From the NCBI GenBank assembly GCA_020050835.1, contig JAGVKB010000117.1, positions 1 to 64,000 of the forward strand: 64,000 bases of DNA, written 5' to 3'. The translations under genes were made by a program, and so were the position numbers. Shown in pieces: positions 1-8,950 of the stretch. Position 1 is the stretch's first letter; every line of letters begins with the position of its first letter. The notes beneath the pieces were generated by a model. It was not told where the DNA came from. It searched no databases and saw nothing but the letters and a program-made list of their open reading frames with translations. Origin of the DNA: Candidatus Obscuribacterales bacterium. Lineage in GTDB: Bacteria > Cyanobacteriota > Vampirovibrionia > Obscuribacterales > Obscuribacteraceae.

Positions 1-137
1 AAAATTGCCTTGGATCAAAAAAGATTAAACCGGCTCAGCGTCTCTTCCCTCGTTAAAAAACACCGCCTCTACTGCTACCCAATATGAATAATCCGGGTTA
101 TCAATTACTACTAGAATATATCGTAATATATTCAAAC

Positions 138-186
138 AAAAAAATGAGAGAAGTCCAGTCACTTCGCCTGCTGGAAGTGACTGGAC
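138..186 (-). terminator. Rho-independent terminator
   Basis: Thirteen-base perfect inverted repeat (arms 153-165 and 174-186, 8-base loop). Read on the minus strand it runs into a T-rich stretch at 138-152. It sits behind the 283-777 gene and should end the adenylate kinase operon. Confidence 0.75.
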
Positions 187-202
187 AATCCAACCGTTCA
201 GG

Positions 203-243
203 CGGGGAAAGATCCCGGTTGGTTAGACCAGGACCTTTCCCCG
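203..243. other. Inverted repeat (hairpin)
   Basis: Nine-base perfect arms (203-211 and 235-243) between the gene ending at 283 and the terminator at 153-186. It may be a second, weaker stop for the same transcript. Confidence 0.5.
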
Positions 244-282
244 GACACATCCGTAGAGGCTGAGTCCATGCCTGCACCAGCG

Positions 283-777
283 TTACGACACCTGTCGGCG
301 TGGACGCAGGTTCTGCACCCACCGGCGGTGCCTCGGGCTCTCGTTGTAAAGATCGCTCAGATGCAACAAGCCTTCGTTGAATCGCGCAAACTGCTCGTCA
401 TTCTCTCGAGAGAGCATGTCGGTATTGGCGAGCTCCAGGTCGACCTGACCTCGCCGCACCGCCTGGAAGAAGAGTCCCGTATCGAGCCCACTGCCGAGCG
501 CCTTGGCAAACGCCTGTGCACTCAGCCCGCTTTCGAGACCCGAAGCCAGGGCGTGAAGATCCACTCCCTGCTCCTCCAGCACGTCGGGATCCGGAAGCAC
601 CTTGTCCACCCGCTCGTAGCGAGCCAGGACGCGATCGGTCTCGTCCAGATAGCTGTGCGCTTCGATGGTGATTCGATCGAGCTCTCGATAGGCATCGGAC
701 TCCGTCCAGCCCTTGGAGACGATCGCAGTCGGAACTGACACCGGACCGGCAAGAATTTGTTTCAAATTCGGCATCAT
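283..777 (-). CDS. Hypothetical protein, coupled to adenylate kinase
   Basis: A 164-residue soluble, acidic protein of unknown function. It has no signal peptide or membrane segment. It looks largely helical, with many Asp, Glu, Leu and Arg; residues 60-110 carry repeated Gly/Leu/Ala stretches (SGLESGLS, SGLDTGLF), and the C-terminus is basic. The start is the first of two adjacent ATGs, with a TGGAGCGA ribosome-binding site that overlaps the stop region of the adenylate kinase gene only 14 bases upstream. The two genes are therefore almost certainly cotranscribed and probably translationally coupled. I recognise no family, so a link to nucleotide metabolism rests only on position. Confidence 0.85.
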   Translation of the reverse strand: MMPNLKQILAGPVSVPTAIVSKGWTESDAYRELDRITIEAHSYLDETDRVLARYERVDKVLPDPDVLEEQGVDLHALASGLESGLSAQAFAKALGSGLDTGLFFQAVRRGQVDLELANTDMLSRENDEQFARFNEGLLHLSDLYNESPRHRRWVQNLRPRRQVS

Positions 778-791
778 GGGTCGCTCCAGTT

Positions 792-1520
792 CTAGCCTTT
801 GATGGCTGAAATGACGATGGCAGCCACCTGATCGGGTGATTGCGCATTCGTCGACTTGACGACTGTCAGGATCCGCTTTTCGCGGTAGTAATCACAAAGC
901 GGCTGCGCAGTCGCCTTGTACTCAGAAAGACGCTGCCGAATGGTGTCCGGCACGTCATCAACACGCTGATAGAGTGGGCTTTGGCAAGCATCACAGACAT
1001 CAGCTTGAGCGGGAGGGCTGAACTTGAGGTGGAAAGAACGTCCACAGGACTTGTTGGTGCAGGTTCGCCGGAGCGACAAGCGCTCCACGAGATCCGGCTC
1101 AGGTACTTCCAGCATCACTGCCATTGCCACCGGCTTCAGCCACTCCGGTCTCTCGAGCATCTCATCCAGCAGACCTGCCTGCGCAGCAGTTCGAGGAAAG
1201 CCGTTGAGAATGAAGCCGCCGTAGTACTGGCTCTGCTTCAGCTCCTGCTGGAGCAGCTCGAAAATCACCTTGTCCGGAGCAAGCCTTCCGCTCTTGACAT
1301 ACCCTTCGATCAGCTGCCCCAGCTTCGTACCGGCAGCGATTTCGCGGCGGCAGAGATCGCCGGTACTGACTACTGGCAATTGAAGTTTGGGGGCGATGAT
1401 CTTTGCTTGCGTATCCTTGCCGGCACCGGGACCACCGCCGAGCACGAAGATGCTTGCGTTGCGCCGTCGCCAACGGAGATAACGCGCGTAAATGCGCGCC
1501 AAGAATGTGTGTTGCTTCAT
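792..1520 (-). CDS. adk: Adenylate kinase, zinc-lid type
   Basis: Catalyses AMP + ATP to 2 ADP in the cytoplasm, balancing the adenylate pool. Visible features: P-loop GGGPGAGKDT at about residues 28-37, an AMP-site TGDL motif near 53, FILNGFPRT near 100, and a lid with four cysteines and the SFH motif near 150-185. The first cysteine pair is spaced Cx4C instead of the usual Cx2C of zinc-lid adenylate kinases. The start at 1520 is chosen because CTGGAG lies 9 bases upstream; an ATG 11 codons earlier lacks a good site. At 242 residues it is about 25 longer than typical, because of a basic N-terminal extension (IYARYLRWRRR). It is not in the usual secY-adk ribosomal context, so it may be a second copy. 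Confidence 0.9.
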   Translation of the reverse strand: MKQHTFLARIYARYLRWRRRNASIFVLGGGPGAGKDTQAKIIAPKLQLPVVSTGDLCRREIAAGTKLGQLIEGYVKSGRLAPDKVIFELLQQELKQSQYYGGFILNGFPRTAAQAGLLDEMLERPEWLKPVAMAVMLEVPEPDLVERLSLRRTCTNKSCGRSFHLKFSPPAQADVCDACQSPLYQRVDDVPDTIRQRLSEYKATAQPLCDYYREKRILTVVKSTNAQSPDQVAAIVISAIKG

Positions 1521-2007
1521 GGTGACAGTTCTCCAGAGATAGCCCCTGTCCACTCAAAAGCCATTCCAGGCCAACGATCACAACTGCTACCAACTAGAGC
1601 AGGTCTAGCCGGCGGTAGCAGCGGTCAGTAGCTTGAGAATTGCAGTCGAGAGGAGCTTTTTGGTTGACGTTGCTAATGGGAAGGGACAAAGAGACAGACC
1701 CAAGCCTAGGTTTTCAACACCTTCCAAGGCAAGATCAGGGCTTCAAGCTAGAAGATCTGAACATAGAAACATTAAGAGCAAGAAAGACAACTTTGAGAGC
1801 TTGCTGTACTTAGCTGTCAATAGATTCCAAGCGATCTTTTCGGGGTAGTCTGTTTGGTCGGATGCGCCAGCTTGAGCAACTAATCAGCTGCGCCGGTCGA
1901 ATCGTTTACCTGATTGACGCCTAGCGCAATTACACCAGCGTTGCGTCGACACAAAGAGAGGACTGCCGAAACGACAGTCCTCAACTGAGACTGATACAGC
2001 ATGGCGC
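1521..2007. other. Gap without a supported gene
   Basis: I see no convincing gene. A 71-codon plus-strand frame at 1633-1848 has a TTG start, no ribosome-binding site and a low-complexity basic translation. The gap should hold the promoter of the adenylate kinase operon (minus strand) and contains a terminator at 1958-1982. Confidence 0.5.
1950..1982 (-). terminator. Terminator behind the 2008-2451 gene
   Basis: Eight-base perfect arms (1958-1965 and 1975-1982) followed on the minus strand by TCTCTTT. It lies 26 bases past the stop codon. Confidence 0.6.
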
Positions 2008-2451
2008 TCAGCGCAAAAATCCTTGCAGGAAGTCAGCTCTTGCCCGCGCTTGCGCCACCATGAACGGATTGAATTTAGGCGCTTGATGCGCCACCTCCTG
2101 GCAAGCTGCAACTACTTGCCGAACAAAATCAATGGCGGCCGGCTCCCCTCTCCTGGCAACCACTTGAAGTCCAAAGTATCCATATCGACCGAACAATCTG
2201 GTGTGCGGATCGGGATGTTTTAGGTCCAGCACAACCGTCTCCGGTATACCGGTCTCCGGGCTCAGAATCACAATTTCACACGTGCTTCCGACGACTGTTA
2301 CGACCATTCCGCGGTCAACAATCGAGTTAAAGCAAGGCATCACAACGTAGTCACCAACAAGGATCTGGCGAAAGTTCATATCGAACACATAGTTCGCAAT
2401 CTCTCCCGTCACACTATCCTCAGCGGGAAACTGGCTCTGTTGCTCTGACAT
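2008..2451 (-). CDS. Hypothetical protein
   Basis: A 147-residue soluble protein of unknown function. The middle (residues 25-95) alternates hydrophobic and charged residues in a way that suggests a small beta domain (VGDYVVMPC, GMVVTVVGSTCEIVIL). The last 45 residues look helical (VRQVVAACQEVAHQA). No signal peptide. The ATG has GAGGT 8 bases upstream. It is followed by its own terminator and is separated from the 2615-3007 gene by about 160 bases, so it is probably transcribed alone or with that upstream gene. Confidence 0.8.
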   Translation of the reverse strand: MSEQQSQFPAEDSVTGEIANYVFDMNFRQILVGDYVVMPCFNSIVDRGMVVTVVGSTCEIVILSPETGIPETVVLDLKHPDPHTRLFGRYGYFGLQVVARRGEPAAIDFVRQVVAACQEVAHQAPKFNPFMVAQARARADFLQGFLR

Positions 2452-2614
2452 TTATGTAACCTCAACAGTGCGTCCAGCCGGGCGCAAGCTATCTACTCCA
2501 CAGATTTAAGTAAATCTAGCAAGCTGCCAGGGCTTTGACCCACGATCCAATCAATCCCCGGCTCTCACCGAACGGATGGACGGCCGGCAACCGAAATTGT
2601 TCCGGCGGCTTATG

Positions 2615-3007
2615 CTAGCCCCTCTTTTTGGGCTGCGGAATGGTCGCCCAGAGAACACCGCCCAAAATCAATCCGGCGACAATAGCGTTCGGCCAGTATT
2701 GACTGATCTGAAGGAACTTAGGCAGCAACTTAGCCGTACCGTATAGTGCCGCCGATGGTGCCAACAAACCGGCCAGAAACTTAATGCCATTAGTAATCAA
2801 GACACCCAACCCAAGTGTTCCGATGTTAATCCCAAACACCAGGATTCCAAGCAGCCACTCCAACCCGACAAAGACTATGTTGAAAACCAGCGCGGTGGCA
2901 ACCGCGGAAAATGCGTCACCGTGAAATTTGACACCGGAGACGTCCGGCAGGAGATACGCTACCGCAGCTGCAACAAGTGCTATTCTGACGATAAAGCGAA
3001 GTACCAA
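2615..3007 (-). CDS. Small membrane protein, holin-superfamily-IV-like
   Basis: A 130-residue, strongly hydrophobic protein with about four predicted membrane helices (residues 3-20, 33-58, 62-85, 105-122) and a basic tail PQPKKRG. The pattern of short helices joined by Gly-rich turns resembles the small four-helix proteins often labelled phage holin family (superfamily IV); that is a resemblance of layout, not proof of lysis function. The start is TTG, supported by a GAGGAGGG ribosome-binding site 7-8 bases upstream. No lysis or phage genes are next to it, so a housekeeping envelope role is more likely. Confidence 0.75.
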   Translation of the reverse strand: MVLRFIVRIALVAAAVAYLLPDVSGVKFHGDAFSAVATALVFNIVFVGLEWLLGILVFGINIGTLGLGVLITNGIKFLAGLLAPSAALYGTAKLLPKFLQISQYWPNAIVAGLILGGVLWATIPQPKKRG

Positions 3008-3476
3008 AAGACGCCCTCCTCAGCCAGCATTATAGTGCATCTGTCAACGGTGGAAAGATGAGACAACGCGCTAGCTCCGCTATCGCCACTCCCGGTCGCT
3101 AACGCATCCTAAGTGGGATGAGTACGAATTGCATATTTGAGTCGATACTTCGCTTGCCCCGACCTCAGAGTCACCCAAAAGCCCTGTTACAGAGCACTTG
3201 ACCGGCTTTCTAGTAATAGCATTACTGCCAGGTCACTGATTAACTGGTATTTCGGAATTTTGCAACTTTTCCTTTTATATCAGACCAGTTTGAGTTAGTT
3301 TGCATTTACAAACGTTCAATCAATGCAATATCGGAGAGCCCATTCGCACTTCCGAACCCAGAGAAACACCGAAGTTCTACCCAATAGCCATCCAGCCCGA
3401 CTGGAACGTTGGGGTCTGTTGTCGCGAATGCACGCTGTCTTGCTGATTTCCCCGGACATCTTATCAGGAGGAAACC
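3008..3476. promoter_or_regulatory. Divergent promoter region
   Basis: This 469-base gap separates a minus-strand gene from a plus-strand gene, so it must hold promoters in both directions. The part at 3220-3320 is clearly richer in A and T than its surroundings. I see no pair of -35 and -10 boxes good enough to name. Confidence 0.4.
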
Positions 3477-3650
3477 ATGGTCAAGGTATTCGCTTGCTTC
3501 GTACTGGTGGTCGGCGGCGCAGCGCTGCTGCTGCTCGGCACCGTCACCGGTATCACCCAGGACAAGCTCGTTCTACCGCTGGTCGAGATGGTCGCAGGCG
3601 CTCTTTGCGCCTGGGGCGGCTTCGAGCTGTCCCGCTGGAGTAACGACTAG
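3477..3650 (+). CDS. Two-helix small membrane protein (57 residues)
   Basis: A short gene with a near-perfect AGGAGG ribosome-binding site at 3467-3472 and an ATG at 3477. The 57-residue product has two hydrophobic helices (about residues 4-24 and 33-51), separated by a short polar loop (TQDKL), and ends in SRWSND. It begins a plus-strand run of small membrane-protein genes (3477, 3783, 4768). Function unknown. The ribosome-binding site and amphipathic layout make it more credible than most frames this short. Confidence 0.7.
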   Translation: MVKVFACFVLVVGGAALLLLGTVTGITQDKLVLPLVEMVAGALCAWGGFELSRWSND

Positions 3651-3782
3651 AGCAGCTCGTCAGGCAGCTCGAGGTCAGGATCAGCTAAACATTAAAGCCC
3701 GCCTGAATCGCTGTTGGCAGCGCTCAGACCGCTTCGCGCGGAGCATTGCACCCGCGCCCACACTCACGGAAGGAGCGTCTCT

Positions 3783-4649
3783 ATGTGGTCAATCGCAATG
3801 GCGCTGCTGATCACCGGACCGCTGATTGGGCTGATCGTCAGCCTAGTCAGCCGTCTGGCGATCGTGCAGCTTTTTCGCCGGTTCGGCGTGACCGAGGCCG
3901 GCAACATTTGCTCGGGAACGATTCCAAGTAAGTTCCGTTGCCTGATCGAGCTTTTGCTGAGCTTGCTCATGGCTCTGGCGCTGATCTGGATGCTGCTGGC
4001 CTGGTTCATCAGCCTGCCGTCGCTATTGGGAGCCTTCCTGACGATCGTCGGCTTCCACCTGGTCGCCACCCTGCGAGCAGTTCCCGAATACAGAAACTCA
4101 ACTACGGCAACAGCCAAGAAATCGTGGACTGGCGTAAAATCGCGCCTGCGGCGGATACTTTCCTTCCGCCCTGGGAACGCCTCGGCGGCAACTGCAGACC
4201 GGCAGCTCGAGCTCACGCTGCCCGTCCAGCAACCGGAGGCCGACGCTCTACCGCAAGCTGCAGATGAGCCGCCGGTCACGATGCTGGCCGATCTGGTGAA
4301 GTCCGTGGAAGAAGCAGCCGGTCGACTGGCGGCAGCTGTCGATGATCTTAAGGCGAAGTATCAAGACGCTTGCGAATTCGCCAAGCTCGTCGCCGCCTTC
4401 CAGCAGTTTTCGATCTCTCGGGAATTGCAAACAGCGCTCGACGCAGAGTCGCGCAAACGCCAGCAGACTGTTACGAACCAGGCTTTGCTGGTTTCGCAGG
4501 AGCGCCTGGCCCTCGAGCAGCGCAATCAAGCGCTTGAGTCAGCGCGCTCCGGGCAGACAGCCGCCAACAACAACCCGCAAGCGACGCTCGATCGCGCCAC
4601 CGCTGTACTGGGGCGCGCCGAGGAGCTGCTGTCCCAACAGCAGAAATGA
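3783..4649 (+). CDS. Membrane-anchored coiled-coil protein
   Basis: A 288-residue protein with two or three N-terminal membrane helices (about residues 5-25, 52-75 and 80-97) and a long cytoplasmic tail. After a basic, Ser/Ala-rich linker the tail is mainly Ala/Glu/Gln/Leu helices (about 165-285), suggesting a coiled coil. The start at 3783 has GGAAGGAGCG upstream; an in-frame codon 23 residues earlier lacks a site. It lies 132 bases behind the 57-residue membrane protein and ahead of another small membrane protein, so the three may act together at the membrane. No family recognised. Confidence 0.8.
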   Translation: MWSIAMALLITGPLIGLIVSLVSRLAIVQLFRRFGVTEAGNICSGTIPSKFRCLIELLLSLLMALALIWMLLAWFISLPSLLGAFLTIVGFHLVATLRAVPEYRNSTTATAKKSWTGVKSRLRRILSFRPGNASAATADRQLELTLPVQQPEADALPQAADEPPVTMLADLVKSVEEAAGRLAAAVDDLKAKYQDACEFAKLVAAFQQFSISRELQTALDAESRKRQQTVTNQALLVSQERLALEQRNQALESARSGQTAANNNPQATLDRATAVLGRAEELLSQQQK

Positions 4650-4767
4650 ATGTTCACCGTTGCGCCATGCACTTGCGGGCATGGCAATCAACGGCAAGTT
4701 TGCGCAGAAAGAACCAGTCGGCAACGAAGTTCACCGGCTGGTTTGACCCTCAACGAAAGGTGGCGAT

Positions 4768-5010
4768 ATGCATACGGTCCTGATCGTCCTTGCTACCGCT
4801 TATATGCTGCTGGCGATTGGCGCAGGGCTTTACTGCGGCCGGTTGATCAGCAATCAACACTTCGGTCTGGCATTGCTGGCGGTGGCAATTCTGTTCGTGG
4901 CAATGTTGGTCGGACTCAACCAGGAGCAGGTCGCGACGTTCTGGCAAGTGCTCGTGGCAGGTTGCGCAGGTTACTTCCTGAGCTTCGGAACCTGGACGCT
5001 CGTTGGCTGA
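4768..5010 (+). CDS. Small membrane protein (80 residues)
   Basis: Eighty residues, almost entirely hydrophobic, with three likely helices (residues 3-25, 31-50, 57-77) and little loop. AAAGGTGG sits just upstream of the ATG. It resembles its 57-residue neighbour at 3477 only in layout: helices ending in Gly/Trp-rich sequence (SFGTWTLVG here, CAWGGFE there). Function unknown; the position suggests cotranscription with 3783-4649. Confidence 0.75.
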   Translation: MHTVLIVLATAYMLLAIGAGLYCGRLISNQHFGLALLAVAILFVAMLVGLNQEQVATFWQVLVAGCAGYFLSFGTWTLVG

Positions 5011-5183
5011 AATCAGCTTTTCGCTGACAGCACCGACGGGCAATCGTTGCAGAAAGACAATCACACCCGCTGCTCGCAGCGCTTCGGCGAACGGGAGCAG
5101 CACTTCATTCACCCATTCTAATTTCGCCGCCCTCGAACGAAAGCGGCACCCGGTTTTGTTGCCGGACCAAAGGAGGCTCTGCA

Positions 5184-6176
5184 ATGCGTTTCCAAATGAT
5201 CTCCAACTTTCGAACAGTCATCAGGCACAACGACGGCACGGTGCAGCACATCAAGCACTGCCCGCCGCTGTCGACCCGCACCATCCTGGAGTTCCTCCAG
5301 ATGCTGATGACCCAACCGCGGGTCTTGACCGCCGGAGCCCCGGGCGAAGGCGACTGCCTGCCTGAAGCGGACAACACGTCGCCCCGGCCAGGGGTCCCGG
5401 CAGCTCCGGTGCCGGAACAAGAGATCGTCGGCTTCTTCCAGGACGCCACCGGGTGCCATCCGCTGAGGGTCGCCAGCCCGGCGACGATTCTGCAAATCGT
5501 GACCGACCGGGCGCCGGCATATCTCGGCAGGTTCGCCGTCAGTCTCTACCTAGAAGCCGCTCGACGAGTCGGATTCGGCACGACTACCAACCCGGTCCAG
5601 GATGAAGCAGCGCTGCGCTGCCTGTTCGCCAAAGTCATCCGCGAGCTGCTTCCGGAGTTCCGCCTGCTCTTCCAGCAGCCGGAGATGGACGCCACCAACG
5701 ACACGCCGTACTCGCGCCGCCTGCTCGGCTCGTGTGGCACCAAGGCCGCAGGCGTGCCTCGACGAAAGGAAGCTGAAGGGCCGACAACCGCAGTGGCAGG
5801 AGTTTCCGCCGGCTCGGCTCCGCCCTCCCTTGAGCAACCTGGCAACCACCGGGAGCCGGACTCCTACAACCAGGTGATGGCGCAGACGGTACGGGGCGTG
5901 CTCGGGCTGGCGTGGCTGGAGCTCATGCAACAGCCTGTTCCCAACCCTGCTTCGCTCAATTTTTCGAGCATCGCCTGCCTGGCCAGCCAGATCCGGCGAG
6001 TGGTGACCGGTAACAACCGCGGTTCGGACATCCTGCCCAGGACTGCTCGGCGCATCCTTGGACGCGCCCAGCGGATCAATCTGCCGGTGCTCGACACCAT
6101 CGGCATGAGCGACGAAGAGCTGTTCGGTCGGTTCCGGCACCTGACCGAAATTGATGCACAGGCGCTCAACGGCTGA
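5184..6176 (+). CDS. Hypothetical protein (330 residues)
   Basis: A soluble protein of unknown function. Residues 1-110 look like an ordered domain; a Pro/Gly-rich stretch (about 45-75) and another around 180-225 look like flexible linkers; residues 225-330 form a helical C-terminal domain containing IGMSDEELFGRF. A similar short motif (LGISDEQLF) ends the membrane protein at 57159-58049. The start has AAAGGAGG 6-8 bases upstream. It lies between small membrane-protein genes and the FAD oxidoreductase, and is followed by a 30-base perfect palindrome that separates it from the latter. Confidence 0.85.
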   Translation: MRFQMISNFRTVIRHNDGTVQHIKHCPPLSTRTILEFLQMLMTQPRVLTAGAPGEGDCLPEADNTSPRPGVPAAPVPEQEIVGFFQDATGCHPLRVASPATILQIVTDRAPAYLGRFAVSLYLEAARRVGFGTTTNPVQDEAALRCLFAKVIRELLPEFRLLFQQPEMDATNDTPYSRRLLGSCGTKAAGVPRRKEAEGPTTAVAGVSAGSAPPSLEQPGNHREPDSYNQVMAQTVRGVLGLAWLELMQQPVPNPASLNFSSIACLASQIRRVVTGNNRGSDILPRTARRILGRAQRINLPVLDTIGMSDEELFGRFRHLTEIDAQALNG

Positions 6177-6194
6177 GGCCGGGCGCCGACACGC

Positions 6195-6224
6195 AGACCG
6201 GGCAACTGTACAGTTGCCCGGTCT
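6195..6224 (+). terminator. 30-base perfect palindrome
   Basis: Perfect self-complementary sequence 18 bases behind the stop of the 330-residue gene. As RNA it would form a 13-14 bp GC-rich hairpin. It is followed by GCTCTGCTCTTTC, a weak T-rich tail, so it is probably a terminator; complete palindromes can also bind dimeric proteins. Confidence 0.6.
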
Positions 6225-6275
6225 GCTCTGCTCTTTCACAAATCAACCCAACTCAAGTTCAGAACGGAGCGAAAC

Positions 6276-7817
6276 ATGTCAGCGTACAACGTGATCGTCG
6301 TCGGAGGCGGGCACAACGGCATCGTCTGCGCGACCTTCCTTGCACGCAGCGGCTTGAAAGTCGTCGTGCTCGAAGATCGTGATGTCATCGGCGGTGCCTG
6401 CCGCACCGAGAAGCCGTTCGGCAAGGTGCCCGACCTGGTCGCTTCCACCGGCGCCTATCTGATCGGCCTGATGCCGCCGGAGCTGATGGCGATGCTGGGC
6501 GTCAACATCCCGCTCATCAAACGCAAGCCGCACTACTTTCTGCCGACGCGCGAAAGTGGCTACCTGCTGCTCGGCGCCGGCGACGACACAAGGAAACAGT
6601 TCCACCAGTTCTTCTCCGAGCAGGATTGGCAGGCGGACCAGGCCCTGCAAGCGGAGCTGGAAGCGATTCGCTCCGATCTGCACCGCTGCTTCCTCGAGGA
6701 GCCGCTGTCAGTAGAGGAGACCGCCGAGCAGTACATCCGCCCGGAGCTTCGTCAGGTGTTCATCAACCTCTGCCGGGGCTCGGTCGGGTCATATCTCGAT
6801 CGCTTCCCGTTCAGGAGCGAACTACTCAAGGCGATGTACGCCAGTACTGACGGCTTCACCGGCTGTTACGGCACCTGGGATACGCCCGGAACCGGGTTCA
6901 ACTTCCTGCTGCACAACATGTGCCGCCTGCCGGGCGCTGACGGGACATGGATGACGGTCGATGGCGGAATGGGCACGGTCACCAGGCTGCTTGCCGAAGC
7001 CGCCCAATCCGCCGGAGTCGAGTTTCGCACCAGCTGCAAGGTCGCTTCAATCGCGCAGACCGCCGGCAAGGTCGACGGCGTAGCACTCGCCGACGGGAGC
7101 GAACTCAAGGCACCGGTGGTGGTGTGCAACTGCGACCCGTATCGCATGCGCGATCTCTTCGGCAGCGCGCACCTGTCAGCCGCATTCAACCAGCGCCTGG
7201 ACCGATACGCAAAGCTGACCGGCACCAGCTACAAGCTCAACATCGTGCTCGACCGGCTGCCGACCTTTCGCTGCCTGCCGGAGGATCGCGGTCAGTTCAA
7301 CACCACCATTCACCTGCTGCCGGAAGGTCCAGGCATCATCGAGAAGTTGAAAGAGATCCACCGAGCGGCCGAGTCGGGGCGGCTGCCGGACAATCCGCTG
7401 GTCGAATGGTACTTCAACCCTTCACTCAAGGACGACGCCGGTCGGAGTTCATCGGCGCTCTTCGTCCAGTCGGCGCCTTATGAGCCGGAAGGCGGCTGGG
7501 CCCAGTCGGAGAGCAAGTTCATCAATCGCCTGCTCTCGACGCTCGACGAATTCGCCCCCGGCACCAGCAATCTGGTAGTCGACATGTTACCGCTTTCGCC
7601 CAAGGCGATCGAGGAGCGTTTCGGCATTCGCGGCGGACACATCTTCCATGTGGACCACCGCTTCCCGCTCAACGAGCGACTGCCGTACGCCATCCCAGGC
7701 GTAGCCGGTCTCTACGCCTGCGGAGCAGCTTGCCATCCCGGCGGCGGTGTCACCGGAGCGCCCGGTTACATCTCAAGCCAGAAGGTGCTGAAAGACCTGG
7801 CAATCGTCAAAAGCTGA
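6276..7817 (+). CDS. FAD-dependent oxidoreductase, phytoene desaturase/PYROXD2-like
   Basis: A 513-residue flavin amine-oxidase/phytoene-desaturase-fold protein. The dinucleotide-binding motif VVGGGHNG is at about residues 8-15, followed by the acidic residue that binds the ribose (VVVLEDRDVIGGACRTE, about 30-45). A second FAD contact region lies near the C-terminus (GLYACGAACHPGGGVTGAPG, about 475-495). Length and the GGGVTGAPG ending fit the PYROXD2-like branch better than carotenoid CrtI. No carotenoid gene is nearby, so the substrate cannot be told. GGAG lies 8 bases before the ATG. It probably has its own promoter, since a strong palindrome precedes it. Confidence 0.9.
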   Translation: MSAYNVIVVGGGHNGIVCATFLARSGLKVVVLEDRDVIGGACRTEKPFGKVPDLVASTGAYLIGLMPPELMAMLGVNIPLIKRKPHYFLPTRESGYLLLGAGDDTRKQFHQFFSEQDWQADQALQAELEAIRSDLHRCFLEEPLSVEETAEQYIRPELRQVFINLCRGSVGSYLDRFPFRSELLKAMYASTDGFTGCYGTWDTPGTGFNFLLHNMCRLPGADGTWMTVDGGMGTVTRLLAEAAQSAGVEFRTSCKVASIAQTAGKVDGVALADGSELKAPVVVCNCDPYRMRDLFGSAHLSAAFNQRLDRYAKLTGTSYKLNIVLDRLPTFRCLPEDRGQFNTTIHLLPEGPGIIEKLKEIHRAAESGRLPDNPLVEWYFNPSLKDDAGRSSSALFVQSAPYEPEGGWAQSESKFINRLLSTLDEFAPGTSNLVVDMLPLSPKAIEERFGIRGGHIFHVDHRFPLNERLPYAIPGVAGLYACGAACHPGGGVTGAPGYISSQKVLKDLAIVKS

Positions 7818-8115
7818 ATCGACTGAGCTTAGCCTGCTGCTGAAACGAGCAAGTTGAACCGTGCAAAGTCGGAGTGAGCAGCGATCGCCGGATCGCAGCC
7901 GCTCCGACCTTGCAGGAGACCAGGAGCGCTGTTAGCATGAACCAACCGCCAGCGGCAAGCGTTTTTTTGAGGATTTGTTCGCCCTGGTCCGCGAGCGCGC
8001 GTCGCCTAACGTCCGACTGTCAAGGAGCTGCTCGATCTGGCTCACCACTTGCTTCGTCTGTAGCAAATCAACGAAAAGCAGTGACCCCCTGAATCCCAAT
8101 AGAAGGAGACTTCCA

Positions 8116-8493
8116 ATGGTAGGCATTTGCGAACCATTTGCCACGCAATACGATTCGTTCGCGGCGGCCCTCGCGGCACTCCGCACAGGCGACACCTGTC
8201 CTGAGCAGGAAGTTCAAGCTCGCTATCAAAAGCTGCTCAATCAACTCAACACGACAGTTCAGTCGCTCGGTGGCATTCACATGAACGACCCCAATGGAAT
8301 CCATCATTTGCTGAACAGTCTGGTCTCTCTGTGTCCGTCCGATGACTGGCGCCTGGCTACCAACTGTGCAGCAATCAATCAGCTCGTGCTCTTGGTGCAT
8401 CAACTGGTATTGAAGATACGTGCCGAGGCCGACAACATTCACGCCATGGTTCAGGCTGACCTGAAGTACCAGAGATCCACTCTGGGCAGGTGA
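8116..8493 (+). CDS. Hypothetical protein (125 residues)
   Basis: A small soluble protein, mostly helical, with a middle section containing a Gly-His-Met-Asn-Asp patch (GGIHMNDPNGIHHL, about residues 54-67) and a leucine-rich helix INQLVLLVHQLVLKI. The ATG at 8116 is preceded by AAGGAG 6 bases upstream; earlier in-frame starts lack a site. It is followed by a standard terminator. Function unknown. Confidence 0.8.
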   Translation: MVGICEPFATQYDSFAAALAALRTGDTCPEQEVQARYQKLLNQLNTTVQSLGGIHMNDPNGIHHLLNSLVSLCPSDDWRLATNCAAINQLVLLVHQLVLKIRAEADNIHAMVQADLKYQRSTLGR

Positions 8494-8575
8494 CGGCAAG
8501 CGCATTCGAAGGCATGTTTGCTGCCTGACTGATTCAGACGGTTGCGCCGTCACCGTGAAGCAGAAGAGGGGAAAC

Positions 8576-8597
8576 GCCAGGCAAACTCTGGCTTTTT
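8576..8597 (+). terminator. Rho-independent terminator
   Basis: A GCCAG/CTGGC stem (8576-8580 and 8588-8592) followed directly by TTTTT. It ends the plus-strand gene 8116-8493. Confidence 0.7.
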
Positions 8598-8840
8598 CCC
8601 TTCTTTCCCTCTACCACCCTCTTTAGTATTTCAAAGCACCAACATCGCCTCAAACCGACCGTCAAATCACATGCCTGTCGAGATAGCGCGGGTAAACTTC
8701 GAGGCATCATAATTCAGTCTGCATTTTCCGGTATTAGTAGGCAAGTCTGGGAATCTAGGTCGTGCGGGCTTGAGAACGACACTCCCCTGCAACAGGCATG
8801 TCAAATCATTAGTACTATATGCACAAATAGATCCAGCGCT

Positions 8841-8877
8841 AAAAAGAGTAGAGGAAGGGTCTGACCCGTCCACTCTC
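8841..8877 (-). terminator. Terminator of the minus-strand block
   Basis: On the minus strand an imperfect stem built around GGGTC/GACCC is followed by CTTTTTAG. It faces the plus-strand terminator at 8576, as expected between convergent genes, and should end the block beginning near 16.7 kb or a part of it. Confidence 0.6.
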
Positions 8878-8950
8878 TTCTCAGCGCCGGAGAGCGGTCT
8901 TGGCGACCGAGTCTCCAGCTCTGTGCGATCAATCATCGCCGGCCTCCTTT

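Noticed and set aside
1633-1848. 71-codon plus-strand frame
   Set aside because: TTG start without a ribosome-binding site, no structure in the translation.
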